A stretch of DNA of 34,965 nt from Nitrospiria bacterium (GTDB lineage: Bacteria > Nitrospirota > RBG-16-64-22), in the NCBI GenBank assembly GCA_919903025.1, contig CAKKSE010000148.1, positions 1 through 34,965 of the forward strand. The letters run 5' to 3'. Positions 8,072-16,486 of the stretch are shown in pieces. The position numbers were made by a program, and so were the translations under genes. The stretch's first letter is position 1, and the number at the start of each line of letters is the position of its first letter. The notes under the pieces are model-generated. The model saw nothing but the letters and a program-made list of their open reading frames with translations, was not told the origin of the DNA and did no database searches.

Positions 8072-8803
8072 TCAGAACAAACTGCTCAGGTTCGCCGACT
8101 CGCCGGAAGTCTCGGGCGCGGGCGCCGCTTCCGTCACCTGCCCGAGCGGAATCTTGCGCCCGCCCACGCTCAGGTAGGCCCCGCTCTCGTCGTATTCAAC
8201 GGCCGTGACGATCCCGGCGGACTCGGTCGTGGCCGTCACGGACTTCCCGCCGGCGTCCATGCCGCCCACCGTGTACCGGTACTCGCCCGCGGACACGGCG
8301 GTTCCGGCGTCATTGCGTCCGTCCCACGTCACGCGGTGGCTCCCCGCCGGGCGGATTCCCTCGTCGATCTTCCGCACGGGCCGTCCGTCCGGCCCGTAGA
8401 TCTGGACCGTCACCTGCTGGGCGCTCGTCGGAAGAGAATACCCTATCGAAGAGCTCCCTCCCGCCGCGTGGGTGACAGTGTCGCCGCTGAACCGGACCTG
8501 CTTCCCGAGAAACGAGACCGCGGCGCTCCGCTCGGCGTTCCTCTGCGCGCCAACGAGCGCCTGGATCCCCTCGTTGATCCCGTAGAGCTGTTCGAGGGAC
8601 GAGAACTGGGCGAGTTGCGCGATGAACTCCGTGTCCTTGAGGGGATTAAGCGGGTCCTGGTTCTCCATCTGCGTGACCAACAGCTTCATGAAGTCGTCTT
8701 TCCCGAGGACCATCCCGTTCGCCCCGGCCCCGGTCTTCGCGCTTGTCCGCGCCCCGGCCCCGGAGGCCGGCATTGTTGTCTGAATCTCGCTCGTTGTCAC
8801 CAT
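8072..8803 (-). CDS. flgD: Flagellar hook assembly (cap) protein FlgD
   Basis: FlgD forms the scaffold cap on which hook subunits assemble. Residues about 32-76 are the conserved FlgD N-terminal domain ([20 protein letters not shown], then [21 protein letters not shown]). The C-terminal part is beta-rich with an Ig-like core ([14 protein letters not shown] ... [20 protein letters not shown]) and a closing [10 protein letters not shown] segment. At 243 residues it has a usual length. The ATG has GGAGAG upstream. The order fliK-flgD-flgE supports the assignment. Confidence 0.96.
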   Translation of the reverse strand: MVTTSEIQTTMPASGAGARTSAKTGAGANGMVLGKDDFMKLLVTQMENQDPLNPLKDTEFIAQLAQFSSLEQLYGINEGIQALVGAQRNAERSAAVSFLGKQVRFSGDTVTHAAGGSSSIGYSLPTSAQQVTVQIYGPDGRPVRKIDEGIRPAGSHRVTWDGRNDAGTAVSAGEYRYTVGGMDAGGKSVTATTESAGIVTAVEYDESGAYLSVGGRKIPLGQVTEAAPAPETSGESANLSSLF

Positions 8804-8826
8804 GGTCTTCTCTCCTCGCTCTGCCG

Positions 8827-8857
8827 ACTCACCGATTCACCCATTCACCGATTCACA
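8827..8857. repeat. Period-8 TTCACC array between flgD and fliK
   Basis: Four octamers (GACTCACC, GATTCACC, CATTCACC, GATTCACA) fill the spacer. The last unit supplies the final GTG (valine) and TGA stop of fliK. Confidence 0.78.
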
Positions 8858-10076
8858 CCCGGATGTCGATTCCCGTTCCCGCGGGGCGGGTCGCTTCCAC
8901 AAACGTCGCTTCTTCCGTCACCCCGGCGTTGTCGGCGGACTCTCCCGACGCCCAGGCCAGTTCCTCCCTCTCCCGCGGACTGCCCTGTTCCCCTCCCACG
9001 AGGACGGTGAACTGGTCGACCGTGAATCCCTGCTCCCTCAGCGCGTCGCGGAGCTGCTGTCCGCCCGCCTCCAGGATCGCCCGCGACAGGATGTTGTCAG
9101 TCACGAACGTCGCCCGGACCGACTGGTCGTCCACAAAGAGCGTCACTCTCACGGAACCGAGCGCCTCGGGAACGAGCTGGAGACGGACTTCCGTCGTCCC
9201 GGCGCGGGCCGGCAGGGCCCGGATCGTTTCGACGACCTGGGAGACGGCGGAAGGGCGGGATACGGACGCCGTCTCCTTCGTCCCGTCGGCGCCCACCGCA
9301 GTCGACGCCGCGGATGTCCCGCCCGGCACATTCGCGGGTGACGATTCCGTCTGGGGGCCGCCGCCCGCCTGGGATTCAGCGATGCCCGCGACTTGTCCGA
9401 GGGATCCTTCCAGACCTTCCAGGGCCGCCGCATCGGTCGCGGCCTGGCTCTCGCTTCTCGCCGCCGCGTGGAAATAGGCGCGGATTCTCTTCACGAAATC
9501 CGCGACCTCCGACGGCGGGAGCCCCATGCCGTCAAGGATCTTCGCCAGCTCGGGAGGAGGCGCGTTCTCCTCCGGAGACGCCAGCCAATCGGCGACGCTC
9601 TTTCTGAGAATCGCCCCCGGCGTCGACGCCGGGCCGGAAGTGTCGCCCTCAAGAGCGGCCGCTTCCCCCTGCGCCCCTTCGGATCCCTCGGCTGTCTGCG
9701 GGGCTTGCGCCCCCTGCCCGAGGACAAGGGCCAGGATCTCCCACATCAACCCCTCCCAGTCCACTCGGCTCGCCGTGTCGGTCCCTTCCGCCTGTCCCTC
9801 GACCGGTCCCGTCCCTTCGCCTTCGCTCACGGCCTGGTCGAGTGTCTCCGTGAAGCTCGATCCGCTCGTCCGGTCCGCCGCATCCGCGCCTGTCGAGGAA
9901 GCCGCCGGCACCGCCGATTCCCCCGGTGCGGCGGATGGTTCGGCCGACCGCCCCTCGATCTCCCTCGCGAGAACGGTGTCGAACGCCTCCCCCCCGGATG
10001 TTCGTGACGGACTCTGCGGCCCCGCTTGCGGAAGAACCGCCTCCAAACCCGATCCGATCGCGCTCACCTGCGCCAT
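8853..10076 (-). CDS. fliK: Flagellar hook-length control protein FliK
   Basis: FliK measures hook length and triggers the FlhB specificity switch. The 407-residue product has the typical FliK layout. It has a long low-complexity N-terminal part rich in Ala, Gly, Glu, Ser and Thr and poorly conserved. The compact C-terminal domain (residues about 300-385) carries the pattern VRLQLVPEALGSVRVTLFVD, then VRATFVTDNILSRAILEAGGQQLRDALREQGF. The ATG at 10076 has a weak GGGGG/AGAG site, preceded by an octamer array. Upstream lies a MITE-like element, so expression depends on read-through from motE. Confidence 0.93.
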   Translation of the reverse strand: MAQVSAIGSGLEAVLPQAGPQSPSRTSGGEAFDTVLAREIEGRSAEPSAAPGESAVPAASSTGADAADRTSGSSFTETLDQAVSEGEGTGPVEGQAEGTDTASRVDWEGLMWEILALVLGQGAQAPQTAEGSEGAQGEAAALEGDTSGPASTPGAILRKSVADWLASPEENAPPPELAKILDGMGLPPSEVADFVKRIRAYFHAAARSESQAATDAAALEGLEGSLGQVAGIAESQAGGGPQTESSPANVPGGTSAASTAVGADGTKETASVSRPSAVSQVVETIRALPARAGTTEVRLQLVPEALGSVRVTLFVDDQSVRATFVTDNILSRAILEAGGQQLRDALREQGFTVDQFTVLVGGEQGSPREREELAWASGESADNAGVTEEATFVEATRPAGTGIDIRV

Positions 10077-10086
10077 CTCTGCCCCC

Positions 10087-10110
10087 GATTCACCGATTCA
10101 CCCATTCGCC
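10087..10110. repeat. Period-8 TTCACC array upstream of fliK
   Basis: Three octamers (GATTCACC, GATTCACC, CATTCGCC) sit immediately upstream of the fliK ribosome site and next to the MITE-like element. Confidence 0.7.
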
Positions 10111-10121
10111 AATGCAATGAC

Positions 10122-10304
10122 GCCCGAGGGTGCGTTCATGGAGGGGTGCGCCTCCGGAGCAACCTCTGAGCGAAACAACCAGCGGCCCCTGGCATCTCCC
10201 GTTTGGTGCATAGCCACGCGCTTGGCTGCCGCGCCGGCCCGGCCGGACCTGAGAAAAGATCGACTGGCGCGCCCCGGAATGGACGCACCCTCGGGCGCCC
10301 CATT
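10122..10304. mobile_element. MITE-like element with imperfect terminal inverted repeats
   Basis: The left arm starts with CGCCCGAGGGTGCGTTCAT (about 10130-10148) and the right arm is its inverse, ATGGACGCACCCTCGGGCG (about 10281-10299). With mismatches the pairing extends inward to about 35 bp per arm (GGGGTGCGCC against GGCGCGCCCC). The inner ~100 bp contain small hairpins (CCAG...CTGG, GCCA...TGGC, CCGG...CCGG) and no convincing gene. A 69-residue minus-strand reading frame spans the element but has no family I recognise. It occupies almost all of the motE-fliK spacer. Alternatives are a structured RNA or an attenuator; target-site duplications are not clear. Confidence 0.6.
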
Positions 10305-10927
10305 CATCTTCTCTTCTTCTCCGCCAGCGCCTCCGAGAGGCGGGCCGCCCGCGTCGCATCGACGGCCGCCAGAATCTTCCCGGCCGTCTTCCCCTTCATC
10401 CGCGAAAGGAGCGCGAGAGCGACCTTGTCGTCCAGCTTCTCCATCCGCGCGGCCGCCTCCTCCGGCGGCATCGATTCGTAGACCTTGACCAAGTGCCTGA
10501 AGTTCTGTTCCCTCTCGTCCTCGACCTTCTTGAGAGAGGCTTCGACGTCCGTTTTCAGTTTCTCAAGATGGGCGATCCTCTGCTCCATCTCCTTCTTGAG
10601 ATCCTTCAGCTTCTCCTCTTCCCGCTTGACGGCCGCCTCGCGGCGTCCGATCTCTTCGGCCCTCTGCGTCAAGCCCGCCCCGCCGCCCGCTTCGTCCGCC
10701 CCGGCCCTCGCCGGGGCTTCCTTTTCCCCTCCTTTCGAGGAGGCGGCGGCCGTGCGGTCCGCCAGGGACGCCACGTCGACCGCTCCCGAACCGAAGAGAC
10801 CGAGTCCCGCCGCCCCAAGGGCGGCCAGGAGAACGAACGTCTTCAGGCGTCCCGAGCTTCCCCGTCCGCGGGGGGGCCCGGCTTTGCCCGTCTTCGCGTT
10901 GCGGTTCTCAGACCATGGGAAGCTCAC
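10304..10927 (-). CDS. motE: MotE-family flagellar protein (MgtE-N-like)
   Basis: The product (207 residues) has one N-terminal membrane helix at about 29-47 (TFVLLAALGAAGLGLF). A charged coiled coil follows (about 85-145, rich in EEKLKDLKKEMEQ repeats). It ends in a compact helical domain like the MgtE intracellular N domain (VYESMPPEEAAARMEKLDDKVALALLSRMKGKTAGKILAAVD). This layout matches MotE, a periplasmic chaperone for stator protein MotC in rhizobia, and related FlbB-type proteins found after fliJ in many phyla. The GTG start overlaps the end of fliJ by 20 bases with GGAGG four bases upstream. The exact role here is inferred; no motA or motB lies in the window. Confidence 0.82.
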   Translation of the reverse strand: MSFPWSENRNAKTGKAGPPRGRGSSGRLKTFVLLAALGAAGLGLFGSGAVDVASLADRTAAASSKGGEKEAPARAGADEAGGGAGLTQRAEEIGRREAAVKREEEKLKDLKKEMEQRIAHLEKLKTDVEASLKKVEDEREQNFRHLVKVYESMPPEEAAARMEKLDDKVALALLSRMKGKTAGKILAAVDATRAARLSEALAEKKRR

Positions 10928-11381
10928 GAGGCCTCCTCCGGCCGGCTTCGTCCATCTGCCGTTGATCCTTTCGCGCTTCTTCCTTCCGCCGAACGCGGAC
11001 GTCGCGCGAATGGAGGTTCTCCATCATCCTGGCGTCCGTCTCCGCCTTCAGGACCTCGTCGCGTTTTGCGTCGAACTGTTCCTGGATCTGTCCGACCTTC
11101 ACCCGCTGGCGGCCGATCTCCTTCTGCAGTTCGTGGAGAAACGTGTAGAAGATCCCCGCCTCCGGCGCGGTCATTCCCTCCATCTGCCGGGCTTCGAGTT
11201 CGCCCATCGACTTCTCGCGAACCTCCTCGAGGACGTAGAGTCTCCCTTCCGCCTCGTCCAGACTGTGCCGGATCCCGGCCAGGTCCTGCCGCAGTCCGTC
11301 CCGGACCTTCCGCCGGTAGTCGAGGACCGCCTTCAAGCGGAACTTCTCCTCTTCCGGATCCTTGCGGGAACGCGGCGTCAT
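10908..11381 (-). CDS. fliJ: Flagellar export protein FliJ
   Basis: FliJ is the small coiled-coil stalk protein of the export ATPase complex and interacts with FliI and FlhA. The 157-residue product is almost wholly alpha-helical and charged (KFRLKAVLDYRRKVRDGLRQ at the start, then EELREVREKSMGELEAR-like heptads). That and its length fit FliJ. The ATG at 11381 shares one base with the fliI stop (TGATG), implying coupling. The same frame stays open far upstream through fliI, but that part is out of frame with fliI and has no family likeness. Confidence 0.92.
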   Translation of the reverse strand: MTPRSRKDPEEEKFRLKAVLDYRRKVRDGLRQDLAGIRHSLDEAEGRLYVLEEVREKSMGELEARQMEGMTAPEAGIFYTFLHELQKEIGRQRVKVGQIQEQFDAKRDEVLKAETDARMMENLHSRDVRVRRKEEARKDQRQMDEAGRRRPRELPMV

Positions 11382-12709
11382 CACGCGGTCTCCTCGCGCC
11401 ACAGGTCCGAGAGTCCCGCCAGGGAATCGGCGTATGGGGCTTGTTCCGTGAGATCCTGGCGAAGGTACCGGCGGATGGCGTCGTTCCGGCGGATGGCGTC
11501 GTCGACCTTGGGGTCGCTTCCCGCCTTGTACGCCCCGATGTGAATCAGGTCCTCCGCTCCCTTGTAGGTCGCGAGGACGGAGAGCGTCCGGCGGGCCAGC
11601 TCCAGGTGCTCGGGGGAAACGACGTCGATCATCACGCGCGAGTTGGACGCGAGCGGATCGACGGCCGGAAAATGGTTCTGATTGGCGAGGTCCCTCGACA
11701 GGACGATGTGTCCGTCCAGGGTGGCGCGGACGGCATCGGCGACCGGGTCCGCCATATCGTCTCCCTCCACCAGGACCGTATAGAGGCCCGTGATGCTTCC
11801 GCTTCCGGAGCCCATTCCGGCCCGCTCCAACAGCTTGGGGAGGAGGGCGAACACGGACGGCGTGTACCCCTTCGTCGTCGGCGGCTCCCCGACAGCGAGC
11901 CCCACCTCCCGCTGGGCCATGGCGAAACGCGTGATCGAATCCATCATGAGGAGGACTTTTTTCCCTTCGTCCCGGAAGTATTCCGCGACCGTGGCCGCCA
12001 GGTAGGCCCCCCTCAGCCGGAGAAGGGGGGATTGGTCGGACGTCGCGACGATTACGACGGACCGCGCGAGGCCCTCTTCCCGCAGATCCTTTTCCAGAAA
12101 CTCCCGGACCTCCCGCCCCCGCTCCCCGATGAGGGCGATCACGTTCACGTCCGCCTCCGTGTAACGCGCGATCATCCCCATGAGGACCGACTTGCCGACC
12201 CCGCTGCCGGCCATGATCCCGAGCCTCTGCCCCCGGGCGCAGGTGAACAGGCCGTTCAGAACGCGGACGCCCAGGTCGAGCGGTTCGGTGATGCGGTTGC
12301 GGAGAAGGGGCGGAACGGGAGGCGCGTAGAGCGGATACTCGGCTGAGGCGCGGACGGCCCCTTTTCCGTCGATCGGCTGGCCCATGGCGTCGAGGATCCG
12401 GCCCAGGAAGGCCGGCCCCACGCCGACGGCCGGCTTCTGCCGCCGGGAAACGATCTTGCATCCAGGCCCGATCCCGCGGACCTCGCCGATCGGCATCAGC
12501 AGGATCTGGCCCTCGCGGAACCCGACGACTTCCGCCGGCACGGTCCCCCGCCCGTCAGGGAGCTCGATCTCGCAGATCTCGCCGACGGTCGCCCCCGGGC
12601 CGTGCCCTTCCAGGATCAGGCCCACGACCTTCGTCACCCGCCCGTGGATCCGGATCGGCGTCGACTCCGCGACGCTCTCGACGTAGCGATCCAGCGCGAC
12701 CACGCTCAT
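11381..12709 (-). CDS. fliI: Flagellum-specific ATPase FliI
   Basis: FliI is the cytoplasmic ATPase that powers and organises flagellar protein export, related to the F1 beta subunit. Starting at the ATG at 12709, which overlaps the fliH stop in an ATGA arrangement, gives 442 residues, the usual length. The Walker A motif AGSGVGKS is at residues 167-174. Walker B lies in KKVLLMMDSITRFAMAQRE, followed by the family signature VGLAVGEPPTTKGYTPSVFALLPKLLERAG. The C-terminal helical domain ends with an LTEQAPYADSLAGLSDLW region. A 14-residue upstream extension to 12751 is possible but would overlap fliH further. Confidence 0.97.
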   Translation of the reverse strand: MSVVALDRYVESVAESTPIRIHGRVTKVVGLILEGHGPGATVGEICEIELPDGRGTVPAEVVGFREGQILLMPIGEVRGIGPGCKIVSRRQKPAVGVGPAFLGRILDAMGQPIDGKGAVRASAEYPLYAPPVPPLLRNRITEPLDLGVRVLNGLFTCARGQRLGIMAGSGVGKSVLMGMIARYTEADVNVIALIGERGREVREFLEKDLREEGLARSVVIVATSDQSPLLRLRGAYLAATVAEYFRDEGKKVLLMMDSITRFAMAQREVGLAVGEPPTTKGYTPSVFALLPKLLERAGMGSGSGSITGLYTVLVEGDDMADPVADAVRATLDGHIVLSRDLANQNHFPAVDPLASNSRVMIDVVSPEHLELARRTLSVLATYKGAEDLIHIGAYKAGSDPKVDDAIRRNDAIRRYLRQDLTEQAPYADSLAGLSDLWREETA

Positions 12710-13377
12710 TGTGCGTCCCCGCCGGCCGATTGAGCCTCGCTCTCGCGCCACACGGCCCCCAGGTCACGGGCGATCTCGATCAACTGCTGGTCGATCCTCG
12801 CGTCGATGTCCCCCATCGCGGACTCCACGATGCACCCGCCGGGGAGAACGGACTTGTCCGCCTCGACGGAAACCGCCTTGAGCCCCTCAACCGACAGGGC
12901 AAGGTCTTTCTTCATCGCCATGGCCCGCTCGAGATCGTCCGGATTCACGCGGATCGTCAGGTGCTCGCGCTCGACAGCCTGGGCGACGGCCTCGACAGCG
13001 ATCCGCCTGAGAACGTCCCCCCGCGCGGAGATCTCCCGAACCAGGATCCGCCTCGCGATGGCGATGGCTAACTTGAGCGCCTCCCCCTCCGCCCGGGCGA
13101 GGATCTTGCGCTTGACCCCGTCGAGCTCGTCGAGGAGATGGAACAGGCCCGCCGCGGCAGCTTCGATCTTCTCGCGGCCGAAGACCGTTCCCGCCGCCTC
13201 TCCCGCCGCCCAGCCGCGCTCGTACCCCGTGCGCTCGGCGAGCATGATCCGCTCTTCCTCGTAGAGGACGCGGTCGGACCCGCCGTGCCCCGATCCCCGC
13301 GGATGGACGAGAACGGGGGAGACCGCCGGATCGAGGGAGCCCGGCCTGAGAACGCTAGACAACCATTTCTTCTCCAC
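12706..13377 (-). CDS. fliH: Flagellar assembly protein FliH
   Basis: FliH binds FliI and FliN and is the stator/regulator of the export ATPase. The 223-residue product has a variable N-terminus, a glycine-containing helical stretch (GYERGWAAGEAAGTVFGREKIEAAA, the GxxxG-type region of FliH), and a C-terminal V-ATPase-E-like domain (ALKLAIAIARRILVREISARG ... LTIRVNPDDLERA ... VLPGGCIVESAMGDIDARIDQQL). The GTG start at 13377 lies within the end of fliG, a 23-base overlap, with GGAGG upstream. Its end overlaps fliI. Confidence 0.94.
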   Translation of the reverse strand: MEKKWLSSVLRPGSLDPAVSPVLVHPRGSGHGGSDRVLYEEERIMLAERTGYERGWAAGEAAGTVFGREKIEAAAAGLFHLLDELDGVKRKILARAEGEALKLAIAIARRILVREISARGDVLRRIAVEAVAQAVEREHLTIRVNPDDLERAMAMKKDLALSVEGLKAVSVEADKSVLPGGCIVESAMGDIDARIDQQLIEIARDLGAVWRESEAQSAGGDAQ

Positions 13378-14359
13378 CCTTGCCTCCGATGACGATCTTT
13401 CCCTCTTCCTCGAGACGGCGCGCGGCCTTCACGATGTTCTGCTGGGCCTTCTCCACTTCCGAGAGCTTGACCGGCCCCTTCGCCTCCATGTCCTCCTTAA
13501 GGATCGTCGCCGCCCGGGACGACATGTTCTTGAAGAACTTGTCGCGGACCGGCTCCGACGCCCCCTTCAGGGCGAAGAGGAGCTCCTCGCTCGTGACTTC
13601 CTTCAGGATCATCTGGGTTCCCCGGTCGTCCACGTTGACGAGGTCGTCGAAGACGAACATGAGCTGGCGGATCTGCTCGGCCAAGTCCGGGTTCGTCGCC
13701 TCGAGGGACGAGAGAACGTTCGATTCCACCGACTTCTCCAGTCGGTTCATGATCTCGGCCACCGACTCGATCCCCCCCACGATGTTCGACTGCACGGTCC
13801 CGGACGATTTGAGCTCGTCCTGGAGCGCCTCGTCCAGGTCCTTGAGGATCCCAGGCGGGATCGATTCGAGCGTCGCGACCCGGAGGACCACGTCGCCGCG
13901 AAGCTTGGCCGGAAGGAGGGACAAAACCTCCGACGCCTGATCGGGATCGAGATGGGCCAGGACGATGGCGATCGTCTGGGGATGCTCGATCTTGAGGAAG
14001 TTGGCGACCGTCTTCGCGTCGAGCCACTTGAGGGTCTCGAAGCCGGAGTCTTCCCCGGAGCTCGACGTGAGGGTCTCCATGATCCTGTTCGCTTTCTCCT
14101 GACCCAGGGCCTTGAGCAGGATCTTTCTCACGTACCCCTCGTCGGCCGTGATGAATCCCCCTTCGCTCGAGAGGGACTGGTGGTACTCGGCGATGACTTG
14201 CCCGGCCGTCTCCGAGGAGATCGACCCCAAGTGGGACATATGACTGCTGATCGCCCGGACATCGCGGACGTCCATGTGCCTCAGCACCTCGGAGGCAATC
14301 TCTTCGCCCACGGTCGTGAGGAGGATGGCCGCCTTGTCCCGTCCCGTCAGCTTCGCCAC
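13355..14359 (-). CDS. fliG: Flagellar motor switch protein FliG
   Basis: FliG links the MS ring to the C ring and carries the residues that contact the stator. All three domains are recognisable in 334 residues. The N-domain begins MAKLTGRDKAAILLTTVGEE. The middle domain carries EHPQTIAIVLAHLDPDQASEVL. The C-domain carries the charged torque helix (ILKEVTSEELLFALKGASEP, then VRDKFFKNMSSRAATILKED). The GTG start has AAGGAG seven bases upstream, formed from the end of fliF. Confidence 0.97.
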   Translation of the reverse strand: MAKLTGRDKAAILLTTVGEEIASEVLRHMDVRDVRAISSHMSHLGSISSETAGQVIAEYHQSLSSEGGFITADEGYVRKILLKALGQEKANRIMETLTSSSGEDSGFETLKWLDAKTVANFLKIEHPQTIAIVLAHLDPDQASEVLSLLPAKLRGDVVLRVATLESIPPGILKDLDEALQDELKSSGTVQSNIVGGIESVAEIMNRLEKSVESNVLSSLEATNPDLAEQIRQLMFVFDDLVNVDDRGTQMILKEVTSEELLFALKGASEPVRDKFFKNMSSRAATILKEDMEAKGPVKLSEVEKAQQNIVKAARRLEEEGKIVIGGKGGEEMVV

Positions 14360-14360
14360 C

Positions 14361-15944
14361 CTACTTCTCCTTCATCCAGGACTTGACCAGGAGCGCGGTC
14401 TCCTGGGGCCGTGTCTTCGCCAGCTCGACCGCCTTCTCGCGGCTCACGCCCGGCGCCGGAAGGGCGCCACCTCGCATCTCCGCTTCAAGCTCCCCAACCG
14501 TCCGGGGAAGCCCCCCCGGGTACGGGAACGCGGGCGCGCGGCGAATCGCGTCCATCATAGGCCGGATGACGAAGAGGAACGCGAGCGCCAGGAAGACCGG
14601 AATGGCAGCGATCCGCCCCACCCGGAAGGCAAGCGACTTCCAGTCGGTGCCGGCCGGTTCCGCCTCGACCGGCGACGAGCCGGTGTCGAAGGCGACCTGG
14701 GCGATCTCCACCTGGTCGCCGCGCTCCGGGTTGAAGCCGATTGCCTTCTTCACGAGGTTCTCGTACGTCTTGATCGCCTCGGCCGGCCGCGCGACGAACT
14801 TGCGGACCTCTTCTCCCTTCTCGTTCTTGGCCGCCTCGTAGTTCCCGTCCACGAGGACGGCCACGGACAGCTTCTTCACCACGCCCGACGGCTCGACTAC
14901 GTGGGAGACGACCTTGTTGATCTCGTAGTTGATCGTCTCGTTCTGGCGCTGGGACTGGGACGTGCTCCCTCCGCCCGCCGCGGCCGGCGTCGCGCGCCTC
15001 GGCAGGTTCGCGGCGACGCCCGGAACGCCGGCCGGTTGTCCAGACGCGCCCGACGTCTTCTCCTGTTGCCGCGATTCGCTCCGGGGAACGGCCGAATCGG
15101 GATCGAACTTCTCTTCCGTCCGCTCGATGCGGGTGAAATCCATCACGGCGGCCACGCGGGTCACGGCCCGCCCTTCGCCCACCGCCCGTTCCAGCATCGA
15201 CTGGATCCGCGATTCGAGGTCGCGCTCGAAGGAGCGCTGGAACTCGGTCTGGCTGGCCGTCATCATTCCCGTGCCCGATTCGTCCGGAGGCCGGGAGAGG
15301 ATCTTGCCGTGGTTGTCGACGACCGTCACGCTGCCGGGCGCGAGATCCTCCACGCTCGACGCGACGAGATGAACGACCCCCTGGACCTGGCCCGAATTGA
15401 GAGACCGCCCCGGATGGAGCTTCAGGACGACGGACGCCCGGGCGCGCTGCTTGCCCCGGTCGAAGAGGGACTTCTCCGGCGAGGCGATGTGGACGCGCGC
15501 CTGCTCGACTTCCGAGATCTGCGCGATCGTTCGGGCCAGTTCCCCCTGGAGCGCCCGCCGGTAATTGACCTTCTGTACGAACTCGGTCGTCCCCAGGCCG
15601 GTCCTGTCGAAAATCTCGAAGCCGACCCCGCCCTTGTGGGGGAGGCCCGCCGAGGCCAGATGGAGCCTCAGCTCGTGAACGCGCTCGCTCGGAACGAGGA
15701 GAGCGTCGCCCGAGCCGCCCACCTGGTAGGGAATCTTCTGCTCGCGGAGCTTTTCGATGATCTGGTTCGCGTCATCGGCGTCGAGCTTCGAGTAGAGGAC
15801 CTGGTACTCGGGCCGCTGGGCCCAGTCCGACACGTAGTACCCTCCCGCGACGAGGATCGAGAGGAGGAGGGCCAGCGAGACCTTCCGCCCCAGCGTCAGG
15901 GAGTTGAAGAACTGGATGAACTGCTGAACCGTGCCCGGCATCAT
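14361..15944 (-). CDS. fliF: Flagellar MS-ring protein FliF
   Basis: FliF forms the MS ring in the inner membrane, the base on which the flagellum is built. The 527-residue product has two membrane helices (about 22-40 and 445-462). Between them is the large periplasmic region with YscJ/FliF ring-building motifs (YSKLDADDANQIIEKLREQK, then EIFDRTGLGTTEFVQKVNYRRALQGELARTI, ARVHIASPEKSLF). A short cytoplasmic FliG-binding tail ends ...ALLVKSWMKEK. Two ATG codons are adjacent (15944 and 15941); GGGAG is better spaced for the second. It follows fliE after an 83-bp spacer filled by a TCAGC hairpin array. Confidence 0.97.
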   Translation of the reverse strand: MMPGTVQQFIQFFNSLTLGRKVSLALLLSILVAGGYYVSDWAQRPEYQVLYSKLDADDANQIIEKLREQKIPYQVGGSGDALLVPSERVHELRLHLASAGLPHKGGVGFEIFDRTGLGTTEFVQKVNYRRALQGELARTIAQISEVEQARVHIASPEKSLFDRGKQRARASVVLKLHPGRSLNSGQVQGVVHLVASSVEDLAPGSVTVVDNHGKILSRPPDESGTGMMTASQTEFQRSFERDLESRIQSMLERAVGEGRAVTRVAAVMDFTRIERTEEKFDPDSAVPRSESRQQEKTSGASGQPAGVPGVAANLPRRATPAAAGGGSTSQSQRQNETINYEINKVVSHVVEPSGVVKKLSVAVLVDGNYEAAKNEKGEEVRKFVARPAEAIKTYENLVKKAIGFNPERGDQVEIAQVAFDTGSSPVEAEPAGTDWKSLAFRVGRIAAIPVFLALAFLFVIRPMMDAIRRAPAFPYPGGLPRTVGELEAEMRGGALPAPGVSREKAVELAKTRPQETALLVKSWMKEK

Positions 15945-15952
15945 GAACTCCC

Positions 15953-16029
15953 GGCTTTCAGCTCTCAGCGATCAGCAAAGATGCCCTTTCGGGCATTTGC
16001 TGAACGCTGACGGCTGATCGCTGACCGCT
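15953..16029. repeat. Period-7 TCAGC inverted array with central hairpin
   Basis: CTTTCAGC/CTCTCAGC/GATCAGC units are followed by a perfect central hairpin (GATGCCC-TTTC-GGGCATT) and then by GCTGAAC/GCTGACG/GCTGATC/GCTGACC units. The complete element is a long imperfect palindrome that fills the fliE-fliF spacer, and the fliE stop codon lies at its edge. It has no T-run, so it is not a typical intrinsic terminator, and fliF has no other visible promoter. Confidence 0.8.
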
Positions 16030-16342
16030 AGATTTGCGTCCGCATGACCTCTTCGTACGCTTGGACGACCTTGTTCCGGATCTGCATCATCAGCTTGAAC
16101 GAAAGGGACGCCTCCTCGACGGCGATCATCGTCTCATGCACGCTCACCGGCTTCCCCGCCACGAGTTCCGCCGCCCTGCGGTCCGCGTCCTGCTGAATCT
16201 CGCTCACTTTCTGGATCGACTCGGCCAGGAACTCGCCGAACCCTTTTCCCGAAGGAGGCGCATCGCTCACGGCGCCCGCGCTCCCCGGCGCGGAAGCACC
16301 GGGAGGCTTGATGACCATCGGATTGATCGTCAGATCGTCCAT
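16028..16342 (-). CDS. fliE: Flagellar hook-basal body protein FliE
   Basis: FliE joins the MS ring to the rod and is an early export substrate. Starting at the ATG at 16342 gives 104 residues, the same length as the E. coli protein. The N-terminus is a disordered Pro/Ser/Gly stretch. The C-terminal 65 residues carry the FliE pattern (FGEFLAESIQKVSEIQQDADRRAAELVAGKP, then VHETMIAVEEASLSFKLMMQIRNKVVQAYEEVMRTQI). The longer reading from 16387 would run into the repeat region and is unlikely. flgB-flgC-fliE-fliF is a classical order. Confidence 0.95.
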   Translation of the reverse strand: MDDLTINPMVIKPPGASAPGSAGAVSDAPPSGKGFGEFLAESIQKVSEIQQDADRRAAELVAGKPVSVHETMIAVEEASLSFKLMMQIRNKVVQAYEEVMRTQI

Positions 16343-16379
16343 CTGCTCTCGCCCTTCACCGATTCCCCCATTCTTCTTC

Positions 16380-16486
16380 ACCCCCACCCTGGCCCTCCCC
16401 CATCAAGGGGGAGGGGATTTCCTGGTTCGCCCGTATGCTCTTATCCTCCCCCCTTGCGGGGGAGGATGAAGGTGGGGGGGGGGTCC
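16380..16486. repeat. Pair of REP-like G/C palindromes between flgC and fliE
   Basis: Two copies of the window's palindromic element lie here in inverted orientation. Each is a hairpin (CCCTCCCCCATCAAGGGGGAGGGG; TCCTCCCCCTTGCGGGGGAGGA) with a C-rich or G-rich flank (CACCCCCACCCTGG; GAAGGTGGGGGGG). The flanks can also pair with each other. The pair fills the 143-bp flgC-fliE spacer. Confidence 0.8.

Noticed and set aside
10122-10304. Cyclic-di-GMP or other known riboswitch between motE and fliK
   Set aside because: The conserved core sequences of the known c-di-GMP classes are not found; the long terminal inverted repeats fit a MITE-like element better.
11382-12461. Upstream extension of the fliJ frame
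   Set aside because: The frame is open through fliI but in a different phase, has proline/arginine-rich shadow composition, and fliJ has a well-placed ATG at the fliI stop.
15953-16029. Intrinsic terminator between fliE and fliF
   Set aside because: The hairpin lacks a following T-run and fliF needs read-through from flgB; the element matches the TCAGC inverted arrays elsewhere.
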